Of a stretch of 64,000 bases of DNA, positions 9,061-17,473 are shown piece by piece. This DNA is from an uncultured Metabacillus sp. GTDB taxonomy: Bacteria; Bacillota; Bacilli; Bacillales; Bacillaceae. How positions within the stretch are numbered: the stretch's first letter is position 1; every line of letters begins with the position of its first letter. The stretch lies in the NCBI RefSeq assembly GCF_947503125.1, contig NZ_CANNCR010000003.1, positions 62,001 through 126,000 of the forward strand. The letters are read 5' to 3'. The position numbers and the translations under genes were made by a program. The notes below the pieces were generated by a model, which worked only from the letters and a program-made list of their open reading frames with translations, did no database searches and was not told where the DNA came from.

Positions 9061-9170
9061 TATCAGCGCCTTTAGAGGAAATCAGCGGTATTTCTCCATT
9101 TATCAGCGTTTACAAATAAAATATCAGCGGTTTGTGCCGATATTTCAGCGCCTTTCCTGTATATCAGCAA
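9061..9170. repeat. Periodic TATCAGCG array A (about 20 nt)
   Basis: Motif starts fall at 9061 (TATCAGCG), 9080, 9101, 9122, 9143 and 9162, with steps of 19, 21, 21, 21 and 19. The intervening bases are not conserved. The phasing and octamer match two other arrays near 36.5 and 63.7 kb. Confidence 0.75.
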
Positions 9171-9240
9171 GTTATCCAGTACCTTCCCAAAATACCAGCA
9201 AATCACCATATATTCCCCAGTGTAATCCCATAATCTAAAC

Positions 9241-9267
9241 AAAAAAGCGCCATCTAGACGCTTTTTT
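9241..9267. terminator. Bidirectional terminator downstream of the YndM-like gene
   Basis: AAAAAAGCG and CGCTTTTTT form a 9-bp stem around a 9-nt loop; either strand ends in a T-run. Confidence 0.75.
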
Positions 9268-9285
9268 ATTCAATATTCAATTTTC

Positions 9286-9732
9286 TCAACGATCCTCTTT
9301 ATCCAATTCCCGTCGTTCTGGTGTTAGCTCCTCAGAAGCTTCAGTTTGAAACCTTACATTGTTCAGCTTTTCATTCGTCTCAACGTTATTCAATACGTTT
9401 GCTTTCATATAGCGATGGAAGAAGGCTTCAAACAAGGAGACACCGACTGCTATTATTAGTGATGCGATAAAGGCATTCGTATCATTGTAGGTTATATTTG
9501 CGAGGTAAAACCATGTTAAGAGCAGTGCTAAAGCAAAATCTGAAATAACTGCTGTTGTATTGCTTGTTCTTGGAAGCAAAAGGAGATCACCAAGAATATA
9601 TGAGATAATCCCTAATAAAAATGTAATCGCTAGAATATTGCCAAAGGAAACATCGAAGCCAATTCCTAAAATGACAAAAAGGAGAACGAAAGTCGCGACC
9701 GCTTTAATAATCAGTGCTTTTATATGCTGCAT
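9286..9732 (-). CDS. YndM/DUF2512-family membrane protein
   Basis: A 148-aa protein with four hydrophobic segments (about residues 8-27, 31-52, 62-80 and 86-105). GDLLLLPRTSN between the second and third, and SLFEAFFHRYM after the fourth, are typical of the YndM (DUF2512) family. The C-terminal 40 residues are hydrophilic and acidic. Function unknown. The start ATG is preceded by AGAAGGGTGATGTAA. Confidence 0.8.
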   Translation of the reverse strand: MQHIKALIIKAVATFVLLFVILGIGFDVSFGNILAITFLLGIISYILGDLLLLPRTSNTTAVISDFALALLLTWFYLANITYNDTNAFIASLIIAVGVSLFEAFFHRYMKANVLNNVETNEKLNNVRFQTEASEELTPERRELDKEDR

Positions 9733-9808
9733 TTACATCACCCTTCTTTTTTCTTTTATTATTTGTGAAGGATGACATAATTATGCAATAATAAAGCAGA
9801 GCAAGCCG

Positions 9809-10054
9809 TTACCGAGAAACAGGGCGCTTAAGCGAATAGAGGTCTTCCTCGGCATTCATATTTCGTTCGTTGATGATTTTAATGGCATCCTGTACACCCT
9901 CGTTATAAAAGTAAGGACCAAGCTTTTCCATGCAAAAATCCAGGAAAGAATCTGCAGCAATTTCTCCAATTTCTTCATCTCTTTCATTGTAAAAAAAGCT
10001 TTTAATTTCTTCCTTCATCATTTCCTTTGCGTCTTTAGAAAGTTGACTAAACAT
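9809..10054 (-). CDS. DUF2164-family small protein
   Basis: The start at 10054 is chosen because GGAGG sits 8 nt before it; this gives 81 aa, the normal size of DUF2164 proteins. The upstream ATG at 10108 lies in the hairpin after ald and has no site. The protein is helical and acidic, with KEEIKSFFYNERDEEIGEIAADSFLDFCMEKLGPYFYNEGV as the conserved core (the longest identical-looking stretch starts at residue 12). Function unknown. Confidence 0.8.
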   Translation of the reverse strand: MFSQLSKDAKEMMKEEIKSFFYNERDEEIGEIAADSFLDFCMEKLGPYFYNEGVQDAIKIINERNMNAEEDLYSLKRPVSR

Positions 10055-10093
10055 TGATAAAACCTCCATTAGTTTTTTCGTCATATACAAATA

Positions 10094-10126
10094 AGGAGAC
10101 ATGCTCATACAAGCTGTCTCCTTTTA
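10094..10126 (-). terminator. Hairpin downstream of ald
   Basis: AAGGAGACATGCT pairs with AGCTGTCTCCTT with one mismatch, just past the ald stop. The T-run is weak on the minus strand. Confidence 0.5.
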
Positions 10127-10128
10127 TC

Positions 10129-11262
10129 CTAATACATTAATTGTTCCTTCGCTAATACTTCTTCAACTGTTTTGTAAGGATAGCCAAGATCACGGGCAAC
10201 AGCTTCATAGGTTACTTCGCCAGCGAGTACATTAACGCCGGCTTTAAGAGCGTCATTGTCACTGATTGCTCGATAAACACCTTTGTTGGCAATTTGCAAA
10301 GCATATGGCACCGTTACATTCGTAAGGGCAATGGTTGATGTACGTGGAACAGCCCCTGGCATGTTGGCAACAGCATAGTGGAGAACCCCGTGCTTTTCAT
10401 AGGTAGGCTGGTCATGTGTTGTAATATGGTCAACTGTTTCCACAATTCCGCCTTGATCGATGGCCACGTCAACGATAACAGAGCCTGGATTCATGGCTTT
10501 TACCATTTCTTCGGTAACTAAGGTTGGCGCCTTTGCACCTGGAATTAATACAGCGCAAATGAGTAAATCAGCTTCTGCTACAGCAGTTGCAATGTTAACC
10601 GGATTAGATATTAATGTCTTGATTTGCGTTCCGAAAATATCATCTAGTTGACGCAGACGCTCCGCACTTAAGTCGATAATTGTTACATCAGCACCTAACC
10701 CAATGGCCATTTTTGCTGCATTTGTTCCAACAACACCACCGCCGATGATCGTAACTTTTCCTCTGTTAACGCCTGGAACACCTGCAAGCAGAATGCCTTT
10801 ACCGCCCTTTGGCTTTTCAAGGAATTGCGCTCCGATTTGCGCTGCCATTCGGCCCGCCACTTCACTCATTGGTGTTAACAATGGCAATGTCTTATTCACT
10901 GTCACTGTCTCATAGGCAATCGCTGTTACCCCTTTAATCTTTAAATGTTCAGCTAAAGCAGGCTCAGCTGCTAAATGTAAATACGTAAATAAAATAAGAC
11001 CTTTACGGAAATAACTATATTCTGATGGAAGCGGCTCCTTCACCTTCATAATCATTTCTGCTTCTTCCCAAACTCTTTCAGCTTTTTCAATGATTTCAGC
11101 GCCTGCTAATGAATAGGCTTCATTTTCAAAGCCGCTCCCTATCCCGGCGTTTTTTTCTACTAATACACGATGACCGCAAGCAACCAATTGAGTTACTCCG
11201 CCTGGTGTTAGTGCAACACGGTTTTCATTATTTTTTATTTCTTTTGGAATCCCGATAATCAT
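10129..11262 (-). CDS. ald: Alanine dehydrogenase
   Basis: Ald oxidatively deaminates L-alanine to pyruvate with NAD+, giving carbon and nitrogen during growth on alanine and during sporulation. The 377-aa protein has the expected N-terminal [18 protein letters not shown], the substrate-side [11 protein letters not shown] and TYLHLAAEP segments with the catalytic Lys and His, the Rossmann motif [19 protein letters not shown], and the C-terminal [19 protein letters not shown]. It lies downstream of, and on the same strand as, its activator adeR with a 109-bp gap. Confidence 0.97.
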   Translation of the reverse strand: MIIGIPKEIKNNENRVALTPGGVTQLVACGHRVLVEKNAGIGSGFENEAYSLAGAEIIEKAERVWEEAEMIMKVKEPLPSEYSYFRKGLILFTYLHLAAEPALAEHLKIKGVTAIAYETVTVNKTLPLLTPMSEVAGRMAAQIGAQFLEKPKGGKGILLAGVPGVNRGKVTIIGGGVVGTNAAKMAIGLGADVTIIDLSAERLRQLDDIFGTQIKTLISNPVNIATAVAEADLLICAVLIPGAKAPTLVTEEMVKAMNPGSVIVDVAIDQGGIVETVDHITTHDQPTYEKHGVLHYAVANMPGAVPRTSTIALTNVTVPYALQIANKGVYRAISDNDALKAGVNVLAGEVTYEAVARDLGYPYKTVEEVLAKEQLMY

Positions 11263-11357
11263 AAAAACCCATCTCCCTAGAAGCTATATTTCTTATAAAA
11301 AAGTATAAAGAAAATGCTTCTAAACATCTTTGTTTAAAAAAGAGAAAAATGTTTCTT

Positions 11358-11381
11358 GTCTTTGTGAAATTTTACAAAGAC
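11358..11381. promoter_or_regulatory. Inverted repeat at the end of adeR, upstream of ald
   Basis: GTCTTTGT and ACAAAGAC form a perfect 8-bp inverted repeat with an 8-nt spacer, overlapping the adeR stop and about 100 bp before ald. It could be an adeR terminator or an activator site for ald; sequence alone does not decide. Confidence 0.4.
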
Positions 11382-12607
11382 ATGCGATCGAGCTTTAAAT
11401 CGAGGTAGATGGTCATTTTTTGATTCGGGTTTTTCAAGTTTAATTCTGCAATTTCAGCAATTCTTTTTAACCGGTACGATAACGTATTCACATGGATATT
11501 TAACGCTTTGGATACTTCATGGACTTGGCTGTCATGGTCTAAAAAGACCTCTAGTGTTTGGACCAAATTGGTTTTGTGCTGCTTATCATAGTCCTTTAAT
11601 TTTTGTAAGGAGTAGTTTGTGTATCCTTGTTGTTTACGTTGTTCGAATAAGAGATCTAAATACTGATAGATCCCTAGTTCCGAAAAACAGGATAATTCGT
11701 TTGTTTCGGCCGGAAATCTTTTTTTGATACTTTGGACAGCTTGTGCTTCCTTATAGCTTTTTTCAATAAAACCAGGCTGTGAATAAATGCCGCCAATGCT
11801 AGCGATAACATCCTTCATCGAATAACGTTCATTAAGCTGACGAATAAGCGAGCGGGTGAACAGTTTTATGTCCGTTAAAGGCGCAGCGTTTTTTGTAGAT
11901 AATAATATGATTAACTCATCGTAATCAATGGTATCAAGCACGATGTGAGCCTGTTGTGTTGTTTGTAATAAATAGGAGAGCTTTCTTTCCGCTGCACTGT
12001 TTATCTCATGTGGGAGATTAAAAACAACTACGGAAAAGATAAAGGGAAGAGTTAAGTTTAACTCATGAAAGCCTTCACGAATCTCATTTTCGGTTGAAAT
12101 ATGTCCGGTCAATAGCTTCCAAAAAAACTCCTGGTTCCGTTCAGCTTTTTCCGTTTTTCTTATTTGCAAATGCAACATTTTATTTTTAACAGCTTGGGCA
12201 GCCTTTTTTAACAGATGGAGTTCGTTCTCCTGAAGGCGCTTTTCAATTTCCAGCGCCCAAATGAAGCCTAATACCTCATTATTTTTCCAAATGGAAATTG
12301 CGATTCGATTCCCTAAACCAACCTCATCAATCTGTCCAACCCGAATCGGTTCATCTGTGCTTAACAGCTTTGGGATGGTCCCATCCTTCCATAAGCTATT
12401 AATCACCTTTTCGGGAACACGTCGCCGGATAATCGTAGAAATTCTTGCTTGGTCAGTGGATTCGTCATGTGTACTATAGGCTAGTAATCTATGGTTAACA
12501 TCTTCAATGGTAATTGGACATTGCAAAACTTCACTTATTTTGTCTGCAACATCTTCTAATCTATCAAAATGATAGTGAAATGGATTATTTGAAAGCTCAT
12601 TCATCAT
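11372..12607 (-). CDS. adeR: AdeR, PucR-family activator of ald
   Basis: A 411-aa PucR/CdaR-type regulator. The N-terminal part is a sensory GAF-like region (residues about 10-150), followed by a GGDEF-like central domain and a C-terminal helix-turn-helix, with VHEVSKALNIHVNTLSYRLKRIAEI near residues 370-395. In B. subtilis AdeR activates ald in response to alanine; the tandem order here agrees. Two adjacent ATGs (12607, 12604) are possible starts and the ribosome site is weak. Confidence 0.9.
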   Translation of the reverse strand: MMNELSNNPFHYHFDRLEDVADKISEVLQCPITIEDVNHRLLAYSTHDESTDQARISTIIRRRVPEKVINSLWKDGTIPKLLSTDEPIRVGQIDEVGLGNRIAISIWKNNEVLGFIWALEIEKRLQENELHLLKKAAQAVKNKMLHLQIRKTEKAERNQEFFWKLLTGHISTENEIREGFHELNLTLPFIFSVVVFNLPHEINSAAERKLSYLLQTTQQAHIVLDTIDYDELIILLSTKNAAPLTDIKLFTRSLIRQLNERYSMKDVIASIGGIYSQPGFIEKSYKEAQAVQSIKKRFPAETNELSCFSELGIYQYLDLLFEQRKQQGYTNYSLQKLKDYDKQHKTNLVQTLEVFLDHDSQVHEVSKALNIHVNTLSYRLKRIAEIAELNLKNPNQKMTIYLDLKLDRMSL

Positions 12608-12770
12608 ATCCCTACTTTACTCTTATAGATGAGGATAGGAGCCATTTATTTGACTCCCCATGCATTATTTTATCGCTTGTCATTCTTGCTTTTCAATAAA
12701 AGCTATGAAAAAATGGCTAGTGAATCATGCTTGAACGGGTAAGAAATTTACTAATGAAGGGATGAAAAGA

Positions 12771-13523
12771 ATGAATTATTACATTGTAACGGGTGCATCT
12801 CGTGGGTTAGGCGAAGCTATAGTAAGCGAATTGTTAGAAAAGGATAATACGATATTTTATTTGTCTAGGACAAAAATTCATTCCCTTGAGGAAGCTGCTT
12901 TGGAAAACCAAACTGACCTTCAATTTATCGAATGTGATTTAACTAATGTTGCTCAAATAAATGCGGTTATAGAAAGTGTGTTTGCAAAAATCGATGTATT
13001 TAAGGCAGCGAAGATTACATTGGTGAATAATGCAGGAATGGTAGAGCCGATTAAAATTGTTGGCGATGCCGAGGAGAATGATATCATTGCCAATGTTCAG
13101 CTTAATTTACTCGCGCCGATGCTGTTGTGTGAGTTTTTTATGAAAAAAATGAAAGATATTCAATGTGAAGCAGTCATTGTTAATATTACCTCAGGTGCTG
13201 CAAACCGGCCGACATCAGGTTGGAGCGCCTATTGCAGTACAAAGGCAGGATTAAATATGTTTACAAACACAATCGGTGTTGAACAAAGTGAGCGTAACAA
13301 TAAAGTAACTGCCATTGCTTTTTCGCCTGGGATTATGGATACACAAATGCAAGGGACGATACGTTCTGCAGGAAAGGAAAACTTTTCATCACTTGAACAG
13401 TTTAAAGACTACCATGAAAAAGGGTTATTACGGTCACCGAAATTTGTTGCTAATGTGTTGATCCAGCTTCTTTCAGGTTCATTAGAAAATGGACGGGTAT
13501 ACGATATAAAGGAGTATGTCTAG
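12771..13523 (+). CDS. yueD: Short-chain dehydrogenase, YueD-type
   Basis: The ATG at 12771 is 9 nt after AAGGG, so it is preferred to the ATG at 12762. The 250-aa protein has the SDR motifs TGASRGLG (NADP(H) binding), LVNNAG and the catalytic YCSTK, plus SGAA at the catalytic-Ser position. B. subtilis YueD-type relatives reduce benzil to (S)-benzoin, and the family is close to sepiapterin reductases; the natural substrate is unknown. It stands directly next to adeR, where B. subtilis has its type VII secretion genes in between. Confidence 0.88.
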   Translation: MNYYIVTGASRGLGEAIVSELLEKDNTIFYLSRTKIHSLEEAALENQTDLQFIECDLTNVAQINAVIESVFAKIDVFKAAKITLVNNAGMVEPIKIVGDAEENDIIANVQLNLLAPMLLCEFFMKKMKDIQCEAVIVNITSGAANRPTSGWSAYCSTKAGLNMFTNTIGVEQSERNNKVTAIAFSPGIMDTQMQGTIRSAGKENFSSLEQFKDYHEKGLLRSPKFVANVLIQLLSGSLENGRVYDIKEYV

Positions 13524-13629
13524 GCCGAATTATAAATTCTTTGTAAATTTTCTATTTTATTATAAAAAAAGATTCGCAAAAATTGTCAACTGATGCAATA
13601 ATATTTTATGAAGGAAATGGGGAGGATGC

Positions 13630-13758
13630 ATCACGCTGGCTTATGAAAACCTTCCTGCTTATGTTTCACGTAGAGCGATCATTGATGAAGGTAAAAAGTG
13701 GCTTAATGTGCGCTTTTCTTTATATATTGTAAACAGTTTAGAGGTGGCTGAATATTAA
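13630..13758 (+). CDS. Small hypothetical ORF without a canonical start
   Basis: An open frame reads AYENLPAYVSRRAIIDEG and ends NSLEVAEY*. GGGGAGG (13619-13625) precedes it, but the only in-frame codons at usable spacing are ATC (13630), ACG (13633) and CTG (13636); the nearby ATG at 13626 is out of frame and stops after six codons. Its stop overlaps the presumed start of the histidine kinase. I do not recognise the family. It may be a real coupled leader gene with a near-cognate start, or a frameshifted remnant. Confidence 0.4.
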   Translation: MTLAYENLPAYVSRRAIIDEGKKWLNVRFSLYIVNSLEVAEY

Positions 13759-15067
13759 TCGGATAAAACAAAAAAAGGTTGCAGTCATCATCTCCGTAAC
13801 AATTTTACTTATTGCGTTATTATCTTTCATAAACTTATATGCAACCTATGCTAGTACGCGCAAAACGATTGAAGTAACAATTGCAAACCAAGGAATCTCA
13901 ACAGCTAGAGCTGTGCTGAATCAATTTAATGTACATACATATGAGGCTTATTTAAAAGACGAGGATTCTATGTCCAAACTTCAAAGGCTTGAAGAAAATT
14001 TGCGAAATGCAAAACAGGATATCGGTGTAAAGTATGCTTATATCTTAAAGGTTGGTAAAAACCACCAACTAAAGGTGGTTGCAGATAGTATTACAGTAGA
14101 CGCTTCTGTATCAATTAGCGGAGAGTGCTGCAAACTTTCCAATGAACTCAAGAGGGAATTTACAGAAAATCAGTCCTTTTCTATTAGGGTAAAGGATGAC
14201 ATAAATGGGACATATGTGCTGGCAGGGGTCCCTATTATAAACAATAGCGGGCAATCTATTGGATCACTTGTTATCGAAGAAAATGCTGCAACGGTAGACA
14301 ATATAGTGGATAAAGTGATAAAAAGCAGTTTTCCATTTTTTCTATATAGCGGATTGTTTACGTTTTTTACATTTAGTATTTTTCTAGCTTTTCAATTATG
14401 GCTTCGGCGCGATGCGATCTCACAAGTAGGTGATGCAGAAGAAACCTACCAGGGGGAGTATCAATCGATGCTTCAGACAATGAGGTCGATTCGACATGAT
14501 TATATTAACCATATTCAAGTTATACAAGGTTTATTAAAGCTAAAAAGGGAAGACCGGGCATATGAATATGTGAATTCTTTAACGAAAGAAGTAGAATCTA
14601 TGGAATTGCCACAAAAAGTAAACCATCCGGCTCTTTATATTTTATTACAGTCAAAGTGGGTAAGGGCACAAAATGATAAGGTAGATATGCACCTGCTAGT
14701 AGATGATGATCCTTTTCACAAAATGAAATCAATTGATATCATCAAGGTTCTCTCAAACTTGATTGATAATGCATTTGACGCAACGATGATGCTTCCTGAG
14801 GCTGAACGGTTCATTAGCATTGAAGTCAGAGCAACTCCATCTCTGTACATTTTTAAGGTTGAAAACATAGGACCGAAAATTCCAAATGAATTAAAAAAGG
14901 AAATTTTCAAGGCGGGATTTTCAACAAAAGAAGAGAGAAGAGGAGTTCCAAGAGGAGATGGGCTTAGTATTGTCAAACATGTAGTTGATCAATATGGCGG
15001 AATAATTGAGGTTGATTCCAATAAAAATTCCACAATCTTTGTTATTACAATTCCAATAAAATCTTGA
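13754..15067 (+). CDS. Sensor histidine kinase, Spo0B/DcuS-like (orphan)
   Basis: The frame opens before the first standard start (GTG 13913). Extended upstream it gains a membrane helix (VAVIISVTILLIALLSFI), so the true start is probably the ATT at 13754, 7 nt after GAGGTG. Order: TM1, extracytoplasmic sensor (about residues 35-190), TM2 (FFLYSGLFTFFTFSIFLAF), a dimerisation helix with SIRHDYINHIQVIQGLL (the His is the phosphorylation site), then an ATPase domain with NLIDNAFDA, FSTKEERRG and GDGLSIVKHVV. The fold is of the Spo0B-associated CitA/DcuS group. No response regulator is adjacent. Confidence 0.75.
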   Translation: MNRIKQKKVAVIISVTILLIALLSFINLYATYASTRKTIEVTIANQGISTARAVLNQFNVHTYEAYLKDEDSMSKLQRLEENLRNAKQDIGVKYAYILKVGKNHQLKVVADSITVDASVSISGECCKLSNELKREFTENQSFSIRVKDDINGTYVLAGVPIINNSGQSIGSLVIEENAATVDNIVDKVIKSSFPFFLYSGLFTFFTFSIFLAFQLWLRRDAISQVGDAEETYQGEYQSMLQTMRSIRHDYINHIQVIQGLLKLKREDRAYEYVNSLTKEVESMELPQKVNHPALYILLQSKWVRAQNDKVDMHLLVDDDPFHKMKSIDIIKVLSNLIDNAFDATMMLPEAERFISIEVRATPSLYIFKVENIGPKIPNELKKEIFKAGFSTKEERRGVPRGDGLSIVKHVVDQYGGIIEVDSNKNSTIFVITIPIKS

Positions 15068-15120
15068 GACTGTCTTAAAGGAAGTGGCTGATTCCTTAAT
15101 TTTGACAGTCTCTTATTTTT
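15066..15120 (+). terminator. Terminator of the histidine kinase gene
   Basis: GAGACTGTC / GACAGTCTC stem enclosing TTAAAGGAA / TTCCTTAA, then TTATTTTT. Confidence 0.8.
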
Positions 15121-15283
15121 ACTAGATTTTCTCTTCATTAAATTGAAAAATTGTTCCATTCTTCAACATTTTACATATAATAATAAAAATGCTTTATAAT
15201 TGAAAGAAAACCTGCCTTTCTAGTTGAAGATGCTGACTGGATATGTTACATTGATCTGAATATTTAACAAAAGGAGGATGACC

Positions 15284-15814
15284 ATGCGACGAGTAAGAAT
15301 CATGGATATATTTATCCATCCTATTGCACAAAAGTATTTAAATCGATCTGGTGTTTTACATGCGATTAGGGTTGCCCAATATGCTGTTCAACTCGCCATT
15401 AAGCATGGAGTAAATCCGGATATCGCAGCTAAAGCAGGCTTGCTTCATGATATAGGTCATTATGAATGGTATACAAATGGAAAATGGGATTATGAGGAAT
15501 ATAGAAAAAATGACATTCATGCTATTAAGGGGGCAGAGCGTGCCCATAAGCTTCTCATCCGACTTGGCGAGGATCGGCAAAATGCAAAGGAAATAGCGTT
15601 AGCTGTTTTATTGCATACAGATTCCTATTTGCCAGAAAACTCAATGAAGAAAACGTCACTGCAGCAGATAGTTCGTATGGCGGATGAAATGGATGAAGAG
15701 CCTCTTGGAAAACATCATTATCGGAAAATTAGTGAAGAAGAAGCGCTGAAAATAGTCGAACGCTTGGATCAGGAAATAGACCGGTTATTAACGAAATATC
15801 GAAAAACAGTATAA
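15284..15814 (+). CDS. yueE: HD-domain phosphohydrolase YueE
   Basis: AAAGGAGG ends 6 nt before the ATG at 15284; the ATG at 15278 is too close. The 176-aa protein is a single HD domain: the first His in GVLHAIRVAQYAVQL, the HD pair in AGLLHDIGHYEW, further His in IHAIKGAERAH, and a late Asp in VRMADEMDEE. HD proteins hydrolyse phosphomonoesters or cyclic/regulatory nucleotides in a metal-dependent way; the substrate here is unknown. It is monocistronic. Confidence 0.87.
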   Translation: MRRVRIMDIFIHPIAQKYLNRSGVLHAIRVAQYAVQLAIKHGVNPDIAAKAGLLHDIGHYEWYTNGKWDYEEYRKNDIHAIKGAERAHKLLIRLGEDRQNAKEIALAVLLHTDSYLPENSMKKTSLQQIVRMADEMDEEPLGKHHYRKISEEEALKIVERLDQEIDRLLTKYRKTV

Positions 15815-15826
15815 TATAAATAGATC

Positions 15827-15876
15827 ATGGTAAAACAAGCTTTCTTATTAAAAGCAGGTTTTACCATTTCTTTATA
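15827..15876 (+). terminator. Terminator of yueE
   Basis: ATGGTAAAAC pairs with GGTTTTACCAT across an internal GCTTT / AAAGC pair, followed by TTCTTTAT. Confidence 0.65.
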
Positions 15877-15991
15877 TACATAGTTATTTGCATATGAAAT
15901 AAATGAACAGACCATAACGTTTGACTGTACAGTTTTAAAACGATAAAATGAAGGTATTACTAGTAGTACGAGGTGATTTGATGGGGTTACG

Positions 15992-16420
15992 CTGTATAAA
16001 ATTGGTGAAATAGCAAAAAAGGCAAATGTTTCGAAACGGACCATTGATTATTACACTCAAATAGGACTGCTGCAGGTGGAATCAACTTCTTCCTCAAACT
16101 ACCGTTTATATTCTGAACAATCGATTAATGATATTCGCTTTATTGAAATGTGCAAAGAATTAAATATGAGCTTACAGGATATTAAAGAACGTCTGGAGCT
16201 GAAGCGTTCGGGAAGGCAATCGGGCCAACAGCAGGATAAATGCTTAAAACAGGCGGAAATTTTGGCAGCCCATATGAAGCAGCTTGAAATTGAAATTAAC
16301 GAATTGAAGCCGATTTTTGATCGCTTAAGCAAGGATTCACAAAAAAAGGTTTCAAAGCAGATTACTCCGCAAAGCAGGGCTCTAATGCAATCGTTGTTGT
16401 TTCTTTTGCAACAGTTTTAA
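15992..16420 (+). CDS. MerR-family regulator with non-canonical or frameshifted start
   Basis: The frame encodes a complete winged-helix MerR DNA-binding domain, LYKIGEIAKKANVSKRTIDYY onward with NYRLYSEQSI, and a coiled-coil tail ending SLLFLLQQF. The first standard start codon (GTG 16076) would remove the recognition helix. Upstream in frame there is only ACG (15989) and CTG (15992) before the stop at 15974. A good site (GAGGTGATTTG) followed by ATG (15981) exists in another frame. So either CTG/ACG initiates, or a small indel has shifted the frame. Ligand and targets unknown; yugP follows on the same strand. Confidence 0.65.
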   Translation: MYKIGEIAKKANVSKRTIDYYTQIGLLQVESTSSSNYRLYSEQSINDIRFIEMCKELNMSLQDIKERLELKRSGRQSGQQQDKCLKQAEILAAHMKQLEIEINELKPIFDRLSKDSQKKVSKQITPQSRALMQSLLFLLQQF

Positions 16421-16538
16421 TTGTTTAATAAAACATAAGAAGGGCCAGAATAAACAGGGGTATAATAGATGCAAATAAAATTCAAACTCACTAGACAGTG
16501 AGATTTTAAAAAATTTGTTTATAGGAGGTTTTACCAAT

Positions 16539-17219
16539 ATGGGATTTCTTATTTATTTTATTATCATAATGGCTGTACCATTATTGATTCAATTGTATTT
16601 AAGAAACACTTATAATAAATATTCAAATGTAGGTACATCATCGGGCATTACCGGTGCTGAAGCTGCAAGGCGGGTTTTAGACGAGAATGGATTATATCAT
16701 GTTAAAGTTGAAGCAGTAAGAGGTAAACTAACGGACCATTATGACCCTAGAAGTAAAACAGTACGTTTATCTCAGGACAATTATTATGGAAATTCGATAG
16801 CGGCTATATCAGTAGCCACACATGAATGTGGTCATGCTGTTCAAGATCAAGTGAACTATGCCCCGCTTAGAATCAGACACGCTCTTGTACCAGTGGCGAA
16901 CTGGGGTTCAAACCTATCCTTTTTCTTTATTCTAGCTGGTATACTGATGCAGGCTTCCGGAATGTTACTCCTTGGAATCGTATTCTTCGCGGCTTCTGTA
17001 CTCTTTCAGGTAGTTACTCTGCCGGTTGAGTACAATGCTTCATCAAGAGCACATGATTTTATGGTGAGCTCTGGTATGATTCGAAACAACGAAGAGGGTG
17101 GAGCGAGAAAGGTCTTAAACGCTGCTGCTCTGACATATGTTGCTGCGACAATAGTTGCTATAATGGAATTGTTACGTTTTATCCTAATGTTTACAGGGAT
17201 GAATAATAGCGAGGAATAA
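16539..17219 (+). CDS. yugP: Membrane zinc metallopeptidase YugP
   Basis: TAGGAGG lies 9 nt before the ATG at 16539, giving 226 aa. A first membrane helix (residues 2-19) is followed by the zinc-binding motif ATHECGHAVQD (HExxH), two further helices (about residues 120-165) and EYNASSRA, where the Glu is a likely third zinc ligand. A last hydrophobic segment lies near the C-terminus. This is the YugP/DUF2268-unrelated family of predicted membrane proteases; no substrate is known. A decayed copy of its C-terminus follows immediately. Confidence 0.9.
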   Translation: MGFLIYFIIIMAVPLLIQLYLRNTYNKYSNVGTSSGITGAEAARRVLDENGLYHVKVEAVRGKLTDHYDPRSKTVRLSQDNYYGNSIAAISVATHECGHAVQDQVNYAPLRIRHALVPVANWGSNLSFFFILAGILMQASGMLLLGIVFFAASVLFQVVTLPVEYNASSRAHDFMVSSGMIRNNEEGGARKVLNAAALTYVAATIVAIMELLRFILMFTGMNNSEE

Positions 17220-17244
17220 TATGTAACAAGCTCGTGTGTAAAAA

Positions 17245-17367
17245 ATGATCCTTAACGATGAAGAACATTGTATAAATAAATGGTTAAGTGCCGCTGCTTT
17301 AACATATGTAGCAGGAGAATGAATGGCTCTTTTTGAAAGTTTAAGATTTGTTATGATCTTCTTCTAA
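17245..17367 (+). pseudogene. Decayed C-terminal remnant of a second yugP
   Basis: One frame reads MILNDEEHCINKWLSAAALTYVAGE, a stop (TGA at 17320), then MALFESLRFVMIFF*. It aligns without gaps to the end of intact YugP just upstream (MIRNNEEGGARKVLNAAALTYVA, then IMELLRFILMF). Nothing of the protease domain remains. This is the tail of a former tandem duplicate. Confidence 0.78.
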
Positions 17368-17407
17368 AGAGAGGAAGAATAACCTGACAGAGAAAATTTC
17401 ATTTCCT

Positions 17408-17470
17408 AGGAGGTGACTGGGACTGTCCAAGCGAGAAAGTTAATGGTTTACTATTGAAGGCCAGTCCCTT
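17408..17470 (+). promoter_or_regulatory. Hairpin leader before yugS
   Basis: GGGACTG (17420-17426) can pair with CAGTCCC (17462-17468) just before the TTG start. A strong unused AGGAGGTGA sits immediately 5'. The arrangement could mask or control initiation of yugS, but no known riboswitch is recognised. Confidence 0.3.
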
Positions 17471-17473
17471 ATT

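Noticed and set aside
17408-17455. Leader peptide or known Mg2+ (M-box) or Mn2+ riboswitch before yugS
   Set aside because: The region is too short for an M-box and lacks its conserved elements. The GTG in AGGAGGTGA overlaps the ribosome site itself.
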